A DNA stretch of 64,000 nucleotides from DASYKS01 sp031404815 (GCA_031404815.1 JANNIH010000033.1:39356-103355), one strand, 5' to 3'. Counted from the stretch's first letter, positions 1 to 8,407 are shown. Made by a program: numbers and translations. Notes: generated from the letters alone by a model not told the origin.

Positions 1-32
1 TCGCGCCCTCCCTCGCCTACACAAGTCTTCGC

Positions 33-929
33 TTACCAACTAGCGTTCCCTTCAGTTCTTAAAGTCCCAGCGGTCCAGGGTAACCGGCGCCAGAACAGGG
101 CGAGCAGCAGCGCCATGGTGATCACGAACCCGGCGCCGAACTCGAAGGTCCAGTAGGCCGTGGGGCCGGTGTTTCGGGTCAGCGCCTCACAGGTCTCCTG
201 GGCGCCCGCGCTCGCCGCGTGGAGCAACGCCGCGGGCCACACCGAGTGGGTGCGAAGCCACAACCAGGTGTAGAAGAAGGTGATCAGCACTACGGTCACG
301 GTGAAACACAGGGTGCCGAACCACACCGGCACTTCCGGCCGGAAGACCGGCAGCAGGCGGATCGTCGGCGGGTAGTGCCAGAGCGCCCAGATCACACCGA
401 TTGCGAGGCTCGCGCGGCCGAAGCTCGTCACTTCGAGCATCCGCGGCGTGAGTAACCCGCGCCAGCCGAGCTCTTCGCCCAGCGTCACCAAGGTCGAAAA
501 CGCCGCGCCAAGAGGTGCCACCAGGAGCACCGCCCCCAGGGCCAGCAGCGGCACGGGCAACCCGTCGAGATGGAACCGGGCGGCGAAGGCCCGCAACCGG
601 GCCGGGTCGAAGGCCCCCAGGTCGGAGGCCCAAATCACCGTATAGGTGCCGCCGATCAGCAACCACGGCGCCCCGATCACCTCGGGGAGCACGCGGTGGG
701 TGCGCCGCCACCCGAGCCCGAGGCTGTCGAGCAGGCCGCGAACGCGGCGGGTGGTCCAGAGCCGCGCGGCGAGCGCGGCGAGGCCCGGTGTCCACATGAA
801 GGCCCCGGCCGCCCAGCGTGGCTCGGTGGCGAAGGTGACGTAGAGGTAAAACGGGCTCGACAGCGCCACCAGCCAGAGCAAGAAGACGCGGATCTCCCGC
901 CGCGCGTCGGCCGCATTCGGAGCGTTCAT
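33..929 (-). CDS. CPBP family intramembrane glutamic endopeptidase
   Basis: A 298-residue polytopic membrane protein of the CPBP (CAAX protease/bacteriocin-processing, Abi) family, which cleaves or modifies membrane-associated substrates inside the inner membrane. The family motif EExxxR is visible as GEELGWRGLL (Glu152, Glu153, Arg157), followed by a second motif with His185 in WALWHYPP and a later conserved His in ALLHAASAG. Several hydrophobic stretches (about residues 15-35, 85-103, 127-150, 172-190, 205-225, 265-285) fit a multi-pass protein of usual family length. It stands alone; the next gene upstream on the same strand is 138 bp away. The substrate cannot be deduced from context. Confidence 0.85.
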   Translation of the reverse strand: MNAPNAADARREIRVFLLWLVALSSPFYLYVTFATEPRWAAGAFMWTPGLAALAARLWTTRRVRGLLDSLGLGWRRTHRVLPEVIGAPWLLIGGTYTVIWASDLGAFDPARLRAFAARFHLDGLPVPLLALGAVLLVAPLGAAFSTLVTLGEELGWRGLLTPRMLEVTSFGRASLAIGVIWALWHYPPTIRLLPVFRPEVPVWFGTLCFTVTVVLITFFYTWLWLRTHSVWPAALLHAASAGAQETCEALTRNTGPTAYWTFEFGAGFVITMALLLALFWRRLPWTAGTLRTEGNASW

Positions 930-950
930 GCTCTCTAGTACGAAACGGCC

Positions 951-977
951 CGCCCCGGGTTACATGTCCCCGGGGCG
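951..977. terminator. GC-rich hairpin between two minus-strand genes
   Basis: A 9-bp perfect inverted repeat (951-959 with 969-977, 9-nt loop) lies between the selenoprotein-like gene and the CPBP gene. It could terminate transcription of the upstream gene. No T-tract follows on the minus strand, so an intrinsic terminator is only a possibility. Confidence 0.3.
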
Positions 978-1067
978 CCGAACTCAACGCAAGGGGTCCT
1001 TCATCCCGCAAGAGCCCGTTAGGTCGCTGCGGCTGCGGTGGGTGGCACCTGTCGGGGCATTCGCGGC

Positions 1068-1655
1068 TCAGGGAGAAGGCTTGGAGTCGCTTTGGCCCAG
1101 CGCCTTGATCGCGGCCAGCAAGTCGTCCGGAGGTGGGCGGTGCCGATAGTCCTCATCGACCCGGACGAAGCGCACGATGCCTTCTTTGTCCACCAGCACC
1201 ACCGCCGGGTGTGGCAGAGAAGGAGAGTCCGGGTTGCGAACGCCATAGGTCTCAATGGTCTTGAGCTCGGCGTCGAAGAGCACCGGAAAAGCCAGAGCCA
1301 GGTCCGAGCTCAGCTTGGCGAGTCCTGGGGTTTGGTCGGGAGCGATGACCAGAATCTGTGTGTTGAGAGCCGTGAAATCCGCGAGGCGTCGTTGCAACTC
1401 ACCGAGTTGCTGGCGGCAGAAGGGTCACCAGGAGCCGCGGAAGAAAACCAACAAGGCGCGCTTCTTGCCCTTGAGCGCCGCCAACTCCACCGTCGCGCTG
1501 TCGGCAGCGCCGCCGGCCGGGGCGAGCGCGAAGGCCGGGGCCTTGGCCCCCACGGCCACCCGCTCGGCGGCGGAAGCCGAAGCTGCGACCAGGACAGCCA
1601 AGAGCAAACCGGCCACCCAGGCCTGAGTTCTACGGGATGCGTTCGGATAACTCAT
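1068..1655 (-). CDS. secreted peroxiredoxin-like/thioredoxin-fold selenoprotein (Sec at in-frame UGA)
   Basis: Two open frames, 1425-1691 and 1068-1397, lie in the same reading frame and are separated only by a TGA at 1427-1425. Read through, they make one AhpC/TSA-type thioredoxin-fold protein of about 195 residues. The UGA sits exactly where the redox Cys belongs: FFRGSW-U-PFCRQQ, giving a UxxC motif (Sec77, Cys80 from the chosen start). Homology to the fold continues on both sides (KKRALLVFFRGSW before; LGELQRRLADF, LVIAPDQ, FPVLFD, HPAVVLVDKEG after). A 7-bp hairpin 15 nt after the UGA fits a bacterial SECIS. The start at 1655 is chosen because GGAGG stands 4 nt before it; a signal peptide follows (hydrophobic core about 13-27). 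Expected role: thiol/peroxide redox chemistry in the envelope. The alternative is a nonsense mutation. No selA/selB/selC is seen here. Confidence 0.8.
1394..1410 (-). promoter_or_regulatory. candidate bacterial SECIS hairpin
   Basis: In the mRNA sense a perfect 7-bp stem (GCAACTC / GAGTTGC) closes a GGU loop. It starts 15 nt after the in-frame UGA at 1427-1425. Bacterial SECIS elements lie inside the coding sequence just downstream of the UGA and expose a conserved G, often GU, in a small apical loop about 16-37 nt from the UGA; this hairpin matches that position and loop. Confidence 0.65.
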
Positions 1656-1857
1656 CGATCCTCCAAGAGTGAGGGGTGGGAAGGCGAACACTGAGGCAGC
1701 CTACTACACCCACGGCCGGGAGGGCTGGAAGCCGCGAGATGGGGTGGTCCTCACCCATCGCTGCGTCAGACCAAGCCCCCGGTGATTCTCCCGCCAGGCG
1801 GTCGAAGTTGGGGTCCGGCGAGCTCGCGCGTCGGCGCATCGAGTGCGGCAGCCGCTG

Positions 1858-2631
1858 CTACGGCGGGTTCGGTGAGCCCCCAAGCAGCGGCACGTACTCC
1901 CGGCTCTCTTGGATGGTGTTGTGCCCTGTGCCTGCGACCGTTCGAAGCGTTGCGAGGCCGGTGGGGAAGCGGGCGTAGAGGGCTTCGGTGCTCGCGCGGG
2001 GGACGATCTCGTCGTGGTCGGCGGCGAGGAGGAGAGTCGGGGCGGTGACGTTCGAGGCGTAGCGCCACGATTCGAACTTGTCTTTGAGCAGCCAGCGGAC
2101 GGGGAAGATGGGGAACTGGCCGGCGGCGAGATCGGCCAGGCTGTTGAACGGGGTGACCAGGATCAGCCTCGACACCGGGCGCGCGCCGGCCAGTTGGATC
2201 GCGACCCCGGTGCCCAGGCTGCGGCCGATCACCACGACGTTCGAATGCTCGGCGCGCACCCGATCGAACAGGGCGAGCCCGTCGGCGACCAGCGCCCGTT
2301 CCGACGGCTCGCCCGAGCTGCCGCCGTAGCCGCGGTAGTGCATCAGGTAGAGGGCGTGCTCCGGGAACGCGGCCGAAAGCTCCGGCAGACTGAAATTCAC
2401 GTCCTCCGCGTTGCCGCCGAAATAGATCACGGCGTCCAGGCCGGGCCGGGGCTTGGTCGTCACCCGCACCCGGGCACCCTCGGTCGCGAGGGTCACGATC
2501 GAGGCGCCCGGGGCGGGCGAGGGGGGATGAGGCAGATAGATCAACGAGCGTTGGAACGCGAACAGCAACACGCAGGCGGCGAGATAGAGCAGCGCCGCGA
2601 TCAGGGCGAGGGTCAGCAACGGGCGCAGCAT
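1858..2631 (-). CDS. alpha/beta hydrolase, membrane-anchored (BEM46/S33-like)
   Basis: A 257-residue alpha/beta hydrolase. An N-terminal hydrophobic segment (about residues 3-22, LLTLALIAALLYLAACVLLF) followed by FQRSLIYLPHPP is the typical start of BEM46/YfhR-like hydrolases and should anchor it to the inner membrane. The nucleophile elbow is GRSLG within VVVIGRSLGTGVAIQLA; Asp and His of the triad are probably in LLLAADHDEIVP and VAGTGHN. The open frame extends upstream to 2721, but the start at 2631 is preferred because it begins the membrane anchor directly. Substrate unknown. It lies 99 bp downstream of the FKBP gene on the same strand. Confidence 0.85.
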   Translation of the reverse strand: MLRPLLTLALIAALLYLAACVLLFAFQRSLIYLPHPPSPAPGASIVTLATEGARVRVTTKPRPGLDAVIYFGGNAEDVNFSLPELSAAFPEHALYLMHYRGYGGSSGEPSERALVADGLALFDRVRAEHSNVVVIGRSLGTGVAIQLAGARPVSRLILVTPFNSLADLAAGQFPIFPVRWLLKDKFESWRYASNVTAPTLLLAADHDEIVPRASTEALYARFPTGLATLRTVAGTGHNTIQESREYVPLLGGSPNPP

Positions 2632-2730
2632 GAGTGGCCATTGTAGCCTCCGGGCGGGTGCGGTCGAGACGCCCGCGCACCCGGGGAGGGGGAATTCCCC
2701 GGGTGCGGGCCCGTCGGTCAAAGGATCGTT

Positions 2731-3462
2731 CTATTGCGGCGGGGTGACGTTCGGCTCGGCCGGCTCGGTGGGAGCGGTGGGAGCAGGGATCGCCGGGGGA
2801 GCTTCGATGCCGAGCAGCTCGACTTCGAAGATCAGCGTGGCGCCGGGCTTGATCTTCGGCGGGGCGCCGCGGTCGCCGTAGGCGGATTCCGACGGGCAGA
2901 CCAGCTTTGCCTTGCCGCCCACCTTCATCTTCTGCACCCCCTCGGTCCAGCAGGGGATGACGCCGTTCAGCGGGAAGGTGATCGGCTCGCCGCGGTCGCG
3001 CGAGCTGTCGAACACATCGCCGCTGATCAGCGTGCCGTGGTAGTGCACCTTCACCTGATCGGTCGGCGCCGGGTTGGCGCCCGTGCCGGCCGCGGTCTCG
3101 ATGTAGATCACGCCCGAAGGGAGCTTCGTGGCCCCGGTCTCGCCGGTCGCCTTTTCGAGAAAGGCCTTGCTCGCTTCCTTCTCCTTGGCCGCGGCCTGGG
3201 TCGCGCGCGTCGCGGCGAACGCTTGAATCTTCGGGCCGAACTCCTCCAACGAGGCTTCGAGCTTGCCGCCGGCGACCCCGTCGGCCAGCCCCTGCTGCAC
3301 CAGCTTCACCTCGTCCGGCGTCAAGCTGAACGGTGCCAGGTTCTGGCTGATCGCCACACCCAGGACATACAGCGTCTTCTCGTCGTCGGTCTTGAGCTCC
3401 GCGCCGGCCACCTGCGCCGCGAGCAAGAGGGTTGAAGCGCCCACCATGATGTGTCTGAGCAT
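2731..3462 (-). CDS. FKBP-type peptidyl-prolyl cis-trans isomerase, Mip/FkpA-like
   Basis: A 243-residue exported FKBP isomerase. A signal peptide (about 1-21) leads to an N-terminal helical dimerisation domain (about 23-110; TDDEKTLYVLGVAISQNL is typical of FKBP_N) and a C-terminal FKBP domain (about 130-222) with VKVHYHGTLISGDVFDSS, GVIPCWTEGVQKMKVGGK and the ending TLIFEVELLGIE. It should catalyse proline isomerisation and assist folding in the periplasm. A Pro/Thr/Glu-rich tail follows. The start has an AGGA about 8 nt upstream. The order and length match the Mip/FkpA family. Confidence 0.93.
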   Translation of the reverse strand: MLRHIMVGASTLLLAAQVAGAELKTDDEKTLYVLGVAISQNLAPFSLTPDEVKLVQQGLADGVAGGKLEASLEEFGPKIQAFAATRATQAAAKEKEASKAFLEKATGETGATKLPSGVIYIETAAGTGANPAPTDQVKVHYHGTLISGDVFDSSRDRGEPITFPLNGVIPCWTEGVQKMKVGGKAKLVCPSESAYGDRGAPPKIKPGATLIFEVELLGIEAPPAIPAPTAPTEPAEPNVTPPQ

Positions 3463-3634
3463 GAAAACGATCCTTTACGTAGGATGGGTTGTACGACCCC
3501 GATCCGGACCTCTCGGTCTCCGCAATTGGGGAGCGTCGCGAGCCGACCGGACCGAAGCGCCCGGTGGGCGATCCGTCGGGAAGAAGGAGCAAGATCTCAT
3601 ATTGCCCGGGGGGCTCGCAAATGGCGCCAGGGGG

Positions 3635-5095
3635 TCAGACTTCTCCGGCGATCGGCCGTTCGTCGATCACCCCCGCGCAGACGAACAGGGCTTCGATTTC
3701 GCGCGTGAGGCCAGGGTTGGCGTCGATCGAGACCCGTACGAGCTGGCCGCTCTTCGACCCGTGGCGCAGCCTGCAGACCGCCGGGACCAGTGCGTGAGCG
3801 CCGAGGGCGGGGGAAAACGAGCGGCAGCTCTCGGGCAAAGGGATCTCCGCGGGGAGCACGAGGAGGTTCGGCAGCTCCTGCCGGCAGAGGCGATAGAGCT
3901 CCTCTTCCCGCTGCGCGACGAAGGCGGGAATCCCGGCGTTGGCGAGCGATTCCGCCACGGTGGCCCAGAGCTTCTCCGCCGGGTCGAACACCACCGCCGC
4001 CCAGAGCCGATCGGGGAACGGGCTCCAATCGAAAGGCAGGCGGACGGCGACCTTGGGGGCGTCTGCGCCCTCGGTTGCGACCAGGATCTCCTGGCTGCCG
4101 TCCGCGAGTTGGCTCGAGACGAGCTCGACCTCGCCGCCCGGGGGGGCCGCCTCGACCGCGGCGCTCAAGGTCGCCGCGATCGCTTGGGAGAGGTGATTCT
4201 TGTCGCCCACCGAGGGGAGCGACAGTCCCTCCTCGCGCCAGCGAATTCGCACCCCGCAACGATGTGCGCGATCGGCCGCCAACTCACGTTCGGCGCGCGC
4301 GAGCGAGCGCAGGTTCAACCGTTCGGCGCTCGGCGGCAGATCGCTCGGGGCGCAGAGGTCGGGCGCGATGCCCCGGAGGAGATCGTCCTGCAGCCGATTC
4401 AGCCGCGCCAGCTCTCGATTCGAGCGTTCGAGTCGCGCCACCACCTCGCAGTAAGGGTTGAGATCGCGGGTCACGCCGAGATACCCCGCGACCGCCTCTT
4501 GCGCGTCGCGAAAGGTCGTGATCGTCTGCCAGACGCGGATCAGCTCGCCGCTCGCTCGCCGATTGACTAGCTCGCCGCTCCAGCTGCCGAGTTGGGGGTC
4601 GGTCAAGTCGCCCCAGATGGTGCGGAAGAAGGAGCGCGGCGCCTGCCGCGAATTGACGATCCGCGGATTGCGCCCGAGGACCTCCGCCAAGGGGACACCG
4701 TACAGCTCCAACCAGCGGGCGCTGGCGCCGAGGATCGCCGGGGAGGCATCGGTGTAGACCACGGCGTCGCGGCTGCGCGCGAGCACCGAGTAGACGAACG
4801 CCAGCCGAGAGAGGCCGCTCGAATGGGCTTGGACCGGGCGCACCAGCAGGAACGTTGCCCCTGCCGCGGCGAACATCGCGACGTCGAGCCCGAGCCCCGA
4901 GCGGGCATCGACGCGCAGGAATTCCGCTTCGTGGTCGCGAAGCCTACCGAGCACGAGCTCGACGCGCAGCAGCCCCTCGCTCGCGAGCAGCGCCGCGAGC
5001 GGGGGGGCAGGCCCCCCCGGCCCGGGGGGCTCCAAGGGCTCCGCGTCGGTTACCGCGTCGCCCGGGGCGATGCGAAAACGGCTCCAGCTCTCCAC
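3635..5095 (-). CDS. PAS-domain signalling protein with degenerate histidine-kinase-like region
   Basis: A 486-residue cytoplasmic protein, last gene of the signalling operon. Its GTG start at 5095 has GGGAG 5 nt upstream. The N-terminal part (about 20-95) may be a GAF-like sensor; a clear PAS domain follows (about 105-215: DAVVYTDASPAILGASARW, EVLGRNPRIVNS, GELIRVWQTITTFRD). A helical segment resembling a dimerisation helix comes next (about 215-245, VARLERSNRELARLNRLQDD), then a region that recalls a HATPase fold (about 280-350) but lacks recognisable N, G1 and G2 boxes and an obvious phospho-accepting His. The last 130 residues look like a degenerate receiver. It probably works by protein-protein contacts rather than as an active kinase. 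Confidence 0.65.
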   Translation of the reverse strand: MESWSRFRIAPGDAVTDAEPLEPPGPGGPAPPLAALLASEGLLRVELVLGRLRDHEAEFLRVDARSGLGLDVAMFAAAGATFLLVRPVQAHSSGLSRLAFVYSVLARSRDAVVYTDASPAILGASARWLELYGVPLAEVLGRNPRIVNSRQAPRSFFRTIWGDLTDPQLGSWSGELVNRRASGELIRVWQTITTFRDAQEAVAGYLGVTRDLNPYCEVVARLERSNRELARLNRLQDDLLRGIAPDLCAPSDLPPSAERLNLRSLARAERELAADRAHRCGVRIRWREEGLSLPSVGDKNHLSQAIAATLSAAVEAAPPGGEVELVSSQLADGSQEILVATEGADAPKVAVRLPFDWSPFPDRLWAAVVFDPAEKLWATVAESLANAGIPAFVAQREEELYRLCRQELPNLLVLPAEIPLPESCRSFSPALGAHALVPAVCRLRHGSKSGQLVRVSIDANPGLTREIEALFVCAGVIDERPIAGEV

Positions 5096-5114
5096 GTCGT
5101 CTCCCGGCTCGCCG

Positions 5115-5867
5115 TTACGCTTTGAGCGTGTCCATCAAGTCGATCATCAGGTCCGCCTCTTCCGCGCTCATCGGCGCCCAGCCGGTGGGCGCACCCAGAT
5201 CGTTGAGCAGGGCGCGATCCGTTTCGCTGTCGAGCATCTGCGCGAGACCGGCGAGCAGACCTTCGCGCAGCGCCGCCAGCCGCGGGCCGACCAGTAACGA
5301 GTGGCGCACGACGTAGATGTGGCTCTCCGCGATCGGCCGCAACAGGTTCCGCGTAGTTTGGGACAGCTCGCGGTAGGCGGCCGCGAGGAAGAAGCCCGCG
5401 GTCGTTTCGCCGGTGATCACACCCTTGGCCACCAGCACGGGGTTGCGCTTGGTCGTCACCTGGACCGCCGGTCCGACCAGGTCGACCGGTTCGAGCAAGA
5501 TGCGGCAGATCCGCTCGACGTCCGGCGCGTCGGTCGCGGCCACGGTGAGCGCCGTGCCCGCCAGATCGCCGAGCGCGTGGAGGCCGCCATCGGCCGAGAC
5601 GGCGATCAGCGCCTCGTCGGAGACTCCGGTCGGGCTCGCGAGCGGCAGGAAGCCCCGTTCGCGCACCAAGAGCGCCGTGTCGGCCGCGTTCGCGAAGATC
5701 AGGTCGACGGCGTCGCGCTCGATCGCCCCGTGCAGGTCGGCGAAATCGTCATAGGCGGTGAGGTGGAACGGCTCGCCGGTCAGCTTCTGGAGCCGGGTGT
5801 TGAACACGAACCAGTGCGAGAGATCGCGTAGGTTGACGTCAGGGCTGAGCGCGAACTGGTAGGTCAT
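5115..5867 (-). CDS. PhnD-like phosphate/phosphonate-type binding protein without signal peptide
   Basis: A 250-residue protein of the PhnD-like (type 2 periplasmic-binding) superfamily. Visible family traits are LTAYDDFADLHGAIERDAVDLIFANAAD near the N-terminus and the late segment around ETTAGFF and the RHSLLVGPRL region. Unlike transport PhnD it begins MTYQFALSPDV with no signal peptide, so it should be cytoplasmic and act as a ligand sensor, or have a tethered partner. It overlaps the upstream PAS gene by 4 bp (ATGA) and precedes the PAS/kinase-like gene by 19 bp, so a role as an input module of this signalling operon is inferred. Confidence 0.7.
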   Translation of the reverse strand: MTYQFALSPDVNLRDLSHWFVFNTRLQKLTGEPFHLTAYDDFADLHGAIERDAVDLIFANAADTALLVRERGFLPLASPTGVSDEALIAVSADGGLHALGDLAGTALTVAATDAPDVERICRILLEPVDLVGPAVQVTTKRNPVLVAKGVITGETTAGFFLAAAYRELSQTTRNLLRPIAESHIYVVRHSLLVGPRLAALREGLLAGLAQMLDSETDRALLNDLGAPTGWAPMSAEEADLMIDLMDTLKA

Positions 5868-6367
5868 CCTTGGCCCCCTTCGGCCGGCGCCGCGCGCCGC
5901 ATCGATTCATAGAGCTGTTCGGCGGCCTCCACCTTGGCGCGCGACGGCTCTCGGCGCACGGAGGTGAAGCCGACCATCCGGCCTTGGCGGAGCTTGGGGA
6001 TCACGGTCGCATAGACCCAGTAAAAGCCGCCGTCCTTGCGCAGGTTTTTGACGTAGCCATTCCAACGCCCGCCCGCATCGACGGTGGCCCAAAGGTCCGC
6101 AAAAGCGGCGGCGGGCATGTCCGGGTGCCGCAAGATATGGTGAGGCTGGCCGATCAGCTCCTCGCGCTTGAAGCCCGACATGCGGATGAACGCTTCGTTG
6201 CACATCTCGATCTTGCCGGCCAGATCGGTCTGCGAGACGATCAGCTCGCCGGGCGGAAAGGGCGTCTCGTGCCGGGTCACCAGCACCTGCCGCGACGTTC
6301 CGTCATGGTAGCGGAGGACCACGGGGTGCCCCTCGCCGACGAGATCGCTCGATTTCATGTCTTCCAT
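5864..6367 (-). CDS. Aer-like PAS domain protein
   Basis: A 167-residue single PAS-domain protein. The core (about 35-140) carries the aerotaxis-type signature seen in Aer: ETPFPPGELIVSQTDLAGKI, NEAFIRMSGFKREELIGQPH, LRHPDMPAAAFADLW, and the FYWVYATVIPKL strand. PAS domains of this type often bind FAD or small ligands; the cofactor cannot be told here. The start at 6367 is chosen because GGAGG stands 7 nt upstream; a longer frame to 6550 would run into the roadblock gene. A C-terminal helix (RAKVEAAEQLYESMRR) may pass the signal on. It overlaps the PhnD-like gene by 4 bp. Confidence 0.85.
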   Translation of the reverse strand: MEDMKSSDLVGEGHPVVLRYHDGTSRQVLVTRHETPFPPGELIVSQTDLAGKIEMCNEAFIRMSGFKREELIGQPHHILRHPDMPAAAFADLWATVDAGGRWNGYVKNLRKDGGFYWVYATVIPKLRQGRMVGFTSVRREPSRAKVEAAEQLYESMRRAAPAEGGQG

Positions 6368-6389
6368 GGGAGTGCCTCCATTTCTATTC

Positions 6390-6824
6390 CTATCGCTCCT
6401 CGGAGCCCACCGGGGGCAGTGCATTTTCGGGTGACAGCGAGGGTGGCCCAAGCCCGGACAGCAGATGGCGCGCGGTCGCTGCGAGCTGGCGGCAGACGTC
6501 GGCGGAATTGGCATCCGCTTCGACGATCGCGGCGAGCATCGCTTCGCCATCGACCGGGAGAAAGATCAGCTGTCGATCCTGGCCGGCCAGATGGAGGTGG
6601 TGGACGGCCCCCACCTCGAGGTCCTGTCGGCTGCGCACCATCAGGTCGGAGATCCCGGCGGCCAGCGCCGCCAGGCGTTCTTCGAGCGCCCGCGAGCCGA
6701 GCGACGAGGCCAACGGCAGACCCGCGCCGTCGACCAACACGACGCTCCGGATTCCCCGCCAGCGCCGCACCACGGCCTGCAGTAGCTCTTGGAGCTCGAG
6801 CCCTCGCCCGGCGAAACGGCTCAT
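6390..6824 (-). CDS. roadblock/LC7 domain protein (first copy from the 3' side)
   Basis: A 144-residue roadblock/LC7 protein. The fold is recognisable in GIRSVVLVDGAGLPLASSL (first strand-turn-strand), the helix LAALAAGISDLMVRSRQDL and HHLHLAGQDRQLIFLPVDGEAMLAAIV. Such proteins dimerise and often act as GTPase-activating or scaffold partners of small Ras-like GTPases (MglB with MglA). No stand-alone MglA-like GTPase is encoded in this operon. The C-terminal 20 residues are proline-rich and probably unstructured. It overlaps the other roadblock gene by 4 bp, so the two are probably made together and could form a heterodimer. Confidence 0.85.
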   Translation of the reverse strand: MSRFAGRGLELQELLQAVVRRWRGIRSVVLVDGAGLPLASSLGSRALEERLAALAAGISDLMVRSRQDLEVGAVHHLHLAGQDRQLIFLPVDGEAMLAAIVEADANSADVCRQLAATARHLLSGLGPPSLSPENALPPVGSEER

Positions 6825-7189
6825 ACCAGCCTCGCCAGCTCCTGGGCTGCGCGCTTCATGTCGAGGAGGACCATCCCTAATTTACCGGCCGGACCGACGA
6901 TGGTTTGTAATACTGCCTCATGTCCGGCTTGCATGAGGATCACGTAGCCATCGCTCCCCTTGACGTAGACCTGCTCCAAGGCGCCGCGTTTGAGCTCGTT
7001 GGCGGTCCGCTCTCCGAGCGAGAGCACAGCCGCCGCCATGGCCGAAACGCGGTCCTCGTCCACCCCGCTCGGCAGCGCCGAGGAGAGGGGGAGGCCGTCG
7101 AGCGTGACCATCGCGGCCCCTTCGACATCCGGGGTCGTGCTGACCAAGTTGCGGAGGACCTGCTGCATCTGTTCGGCGCGATTCGCCAT
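6821..7189 (-). CDS. roadblock/LC7 domain protein (MglB-like, second copy)
   Basis: A 122-residue roadblock/LC7 protein, close in layout to MglB: an N-terminal helix (MANRAEQMQQVLRNLVSTT), then VEGAAMVTLDGLPLSSALP, the helix VSAMAAAVLSLGERTANEL, the strands EQVYVKGSDGYVILMQAG, and the last helix LLDMKRAAQELARLV. Expected role: dimeric regulator or scaffold in signalling. It is followed after a 4-bp overlap by a second, diverged roadblock gene and preceded, 114 bp upstream, by a DUF4388 gene. Confidence 0.88.
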   Translation of the reverse strand: MANRAEQMQQVLRNLVSTTPDVEGAAMVTLDGLPLSSALPSGVDEDRVSAMAAAVLSLGERTANELKRGALEQVYVKGSDGYVILMQAGHEAVLQTIVGPAGKLGMVLLDMKRAAQELARLV

Positions 7190-7303
7190 CCTGAAGTCCT
7201 TTCTCGGCCCAATCTTGGGCCTACGGGTGCGACCTGATTCCTACAGAGGAAGTTCGAAAACCGGCACGGCCTTTCGGTGTCGGCGGAAATGAGTGCCGGG
7301 CGC

Positions 7304-8407
7304 TCAATGCAAGGCTCCCGCGATCGGCGGAGCGCCGCGTTCTAGGAGTTGGACCGCCGCCACGATGTCGCTGACCGCGTGTTCCGAGGTGGAGGCGAAG
7401 ATGACCTCGACGCCTCTGGGGAGCAGACCCTTCCAGAGTTCGACCTCGTCGGCAGAGCGGTTCCCCACGCGCAGGACCGCGAGGGCGAGGGAAGGGGCGA
7501 GCGATTCGAGGACGAATCGGTTGCGGCGCGAGATCGGCAGCGCGGTGAGCGAAAGAAAGCAACCGGACGGGAGGCGCGTGCGCAGAAAGGAGGGGGTCGC
7601 CGGATCGACCGGATGGGGCGATGGGGTGGCGCCCAGGCACGCTTCGATCCGGTGCAGCGTCTCGTCCGCTTCGTCCGCATGCTCGCGGTCGAAGGCGAAC
7701 AGGGCGCGAACGATGCGCCGAGCGTCCGACCGGGCGGGCTCTCCTGCCGCCTTGCCGTTCGCGCGCTCCTTGGCACCGATGAATCCTTCTTCGATCAGCC
7801 GGGCGACCGCGAAGCCGAGGGTCACGGGGGCGTAGGGTAATATCTGCTCCAGGTCGCGCCGGGTCGCCCCCGGCTGCGCCTGCAAATAGGTGAGAACATC
7901 GAGCGCGCCGCGCACAGCTCCGAGCGTCTGCGGGACCGGTTGGTGGAGCAGGCGGTAGAGCGGCTCGGCCCGTTCTGGAATCAGGGTGTTCCGCGCCTCG
8001 ATCTCGTCAGCGAGCTGGACGGCGTCGAGCAGCAGTTCCTGGACCGCCAGCGGCTCCTGTCCCGCGGCCAGATTTTCGGCCGGGGCCACCTCGAACCGAA
8101 AGCTCCCCTCCTTCCACCAGACGAAAGCCAGGGCCGCGTCCCACTCCCGAAGCCGCCCGCACTCCACGTTGACCAGTCCGCGCGGCACGACATCGCAGCT
8201 CGCCTCTTGGCCGTGGCTTTCGAACTGCAACCGCCCGGTCTTGCCGAGGTATTGGAACACCTGAAGAAGCTCGAAGGCGGTGAGGCACGCCAGATCCCCC
8301 TCGAAGCTCCCGGCGATCCGATCGCCGGTTCGGGGCGGTCCTGGAGACGCGGCGAGGCCTCGCTGCATCACGGCCAGGGCCACTCTGCTCTCCGGTTCAT
8401 AGTTCAA
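7304..8407 (-). CDS. DUF4388 (PATAN-like) domain protein, first gene of signalling operon
   Basis: A 367-residue protein. Residues about 30-115 form a DUF4388/PATAN domain: GSFEGDLACLTAFELLQVFQ, KTGRLQFESHGQEASCDV, GLVNVECGRLREWDAALAFVWWKEGSFRFE. Such domains are common in response regulators and gliding or motility regulators. The middle (about 140-235) is helical with a winged-helix-like stretch (YLQAQPGATRRDLEQILPYAPVTLG, spread over about 170-200). The C-terminal 120 residues are not recognised; they contain FLSLTALPISRRNRFV and VEVIFASTSEHAVSD and might be a degenerate nucleotide-binding domain. No Shine-Dalgarno is obvious before 8407, so an internal Met at residue 14 is possible. Confidence 0.75.
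   Translation of the reverse strand: MNYEPESRVALAVMQRGLAASPGPPRTGDRIAGSFEGDLACLTAFELLQVFQYLGKTGRLQFESHGQEASCDVVPRGLVNVECGRLREWDAALAFVWWKEGSFRFEVAPAENLAAGQEPLAVQELLLDAVQLADEIEARNTLIPERAEPLYRLLHQPVPQTLGAVRGALDVLTYLQAQPGATRRDLEQILPYAPVTLGFAVARLIEEGFIGAKERANGKAAGEPARSDARRIVRALFAFDREHADEADETLHRIEACLGATPSPHPVDPATPSFLRTRLPSGCFLSLTALPISRRNRFVLESLAPSLALAVLRVGNRSADEVELWKGLLPRGVEVIFASTSEHAVSDIVAAVQLLERGAPPIAGALH

Noticed and set aside
1766..3592. 608-codon minus-strand ORF overlapping the hydrolase and FKBP genes
   Set aside because: Arg/Gly/Pro-rich shadow frame of high-GC coding DNA; two clear families lie in the other frame.
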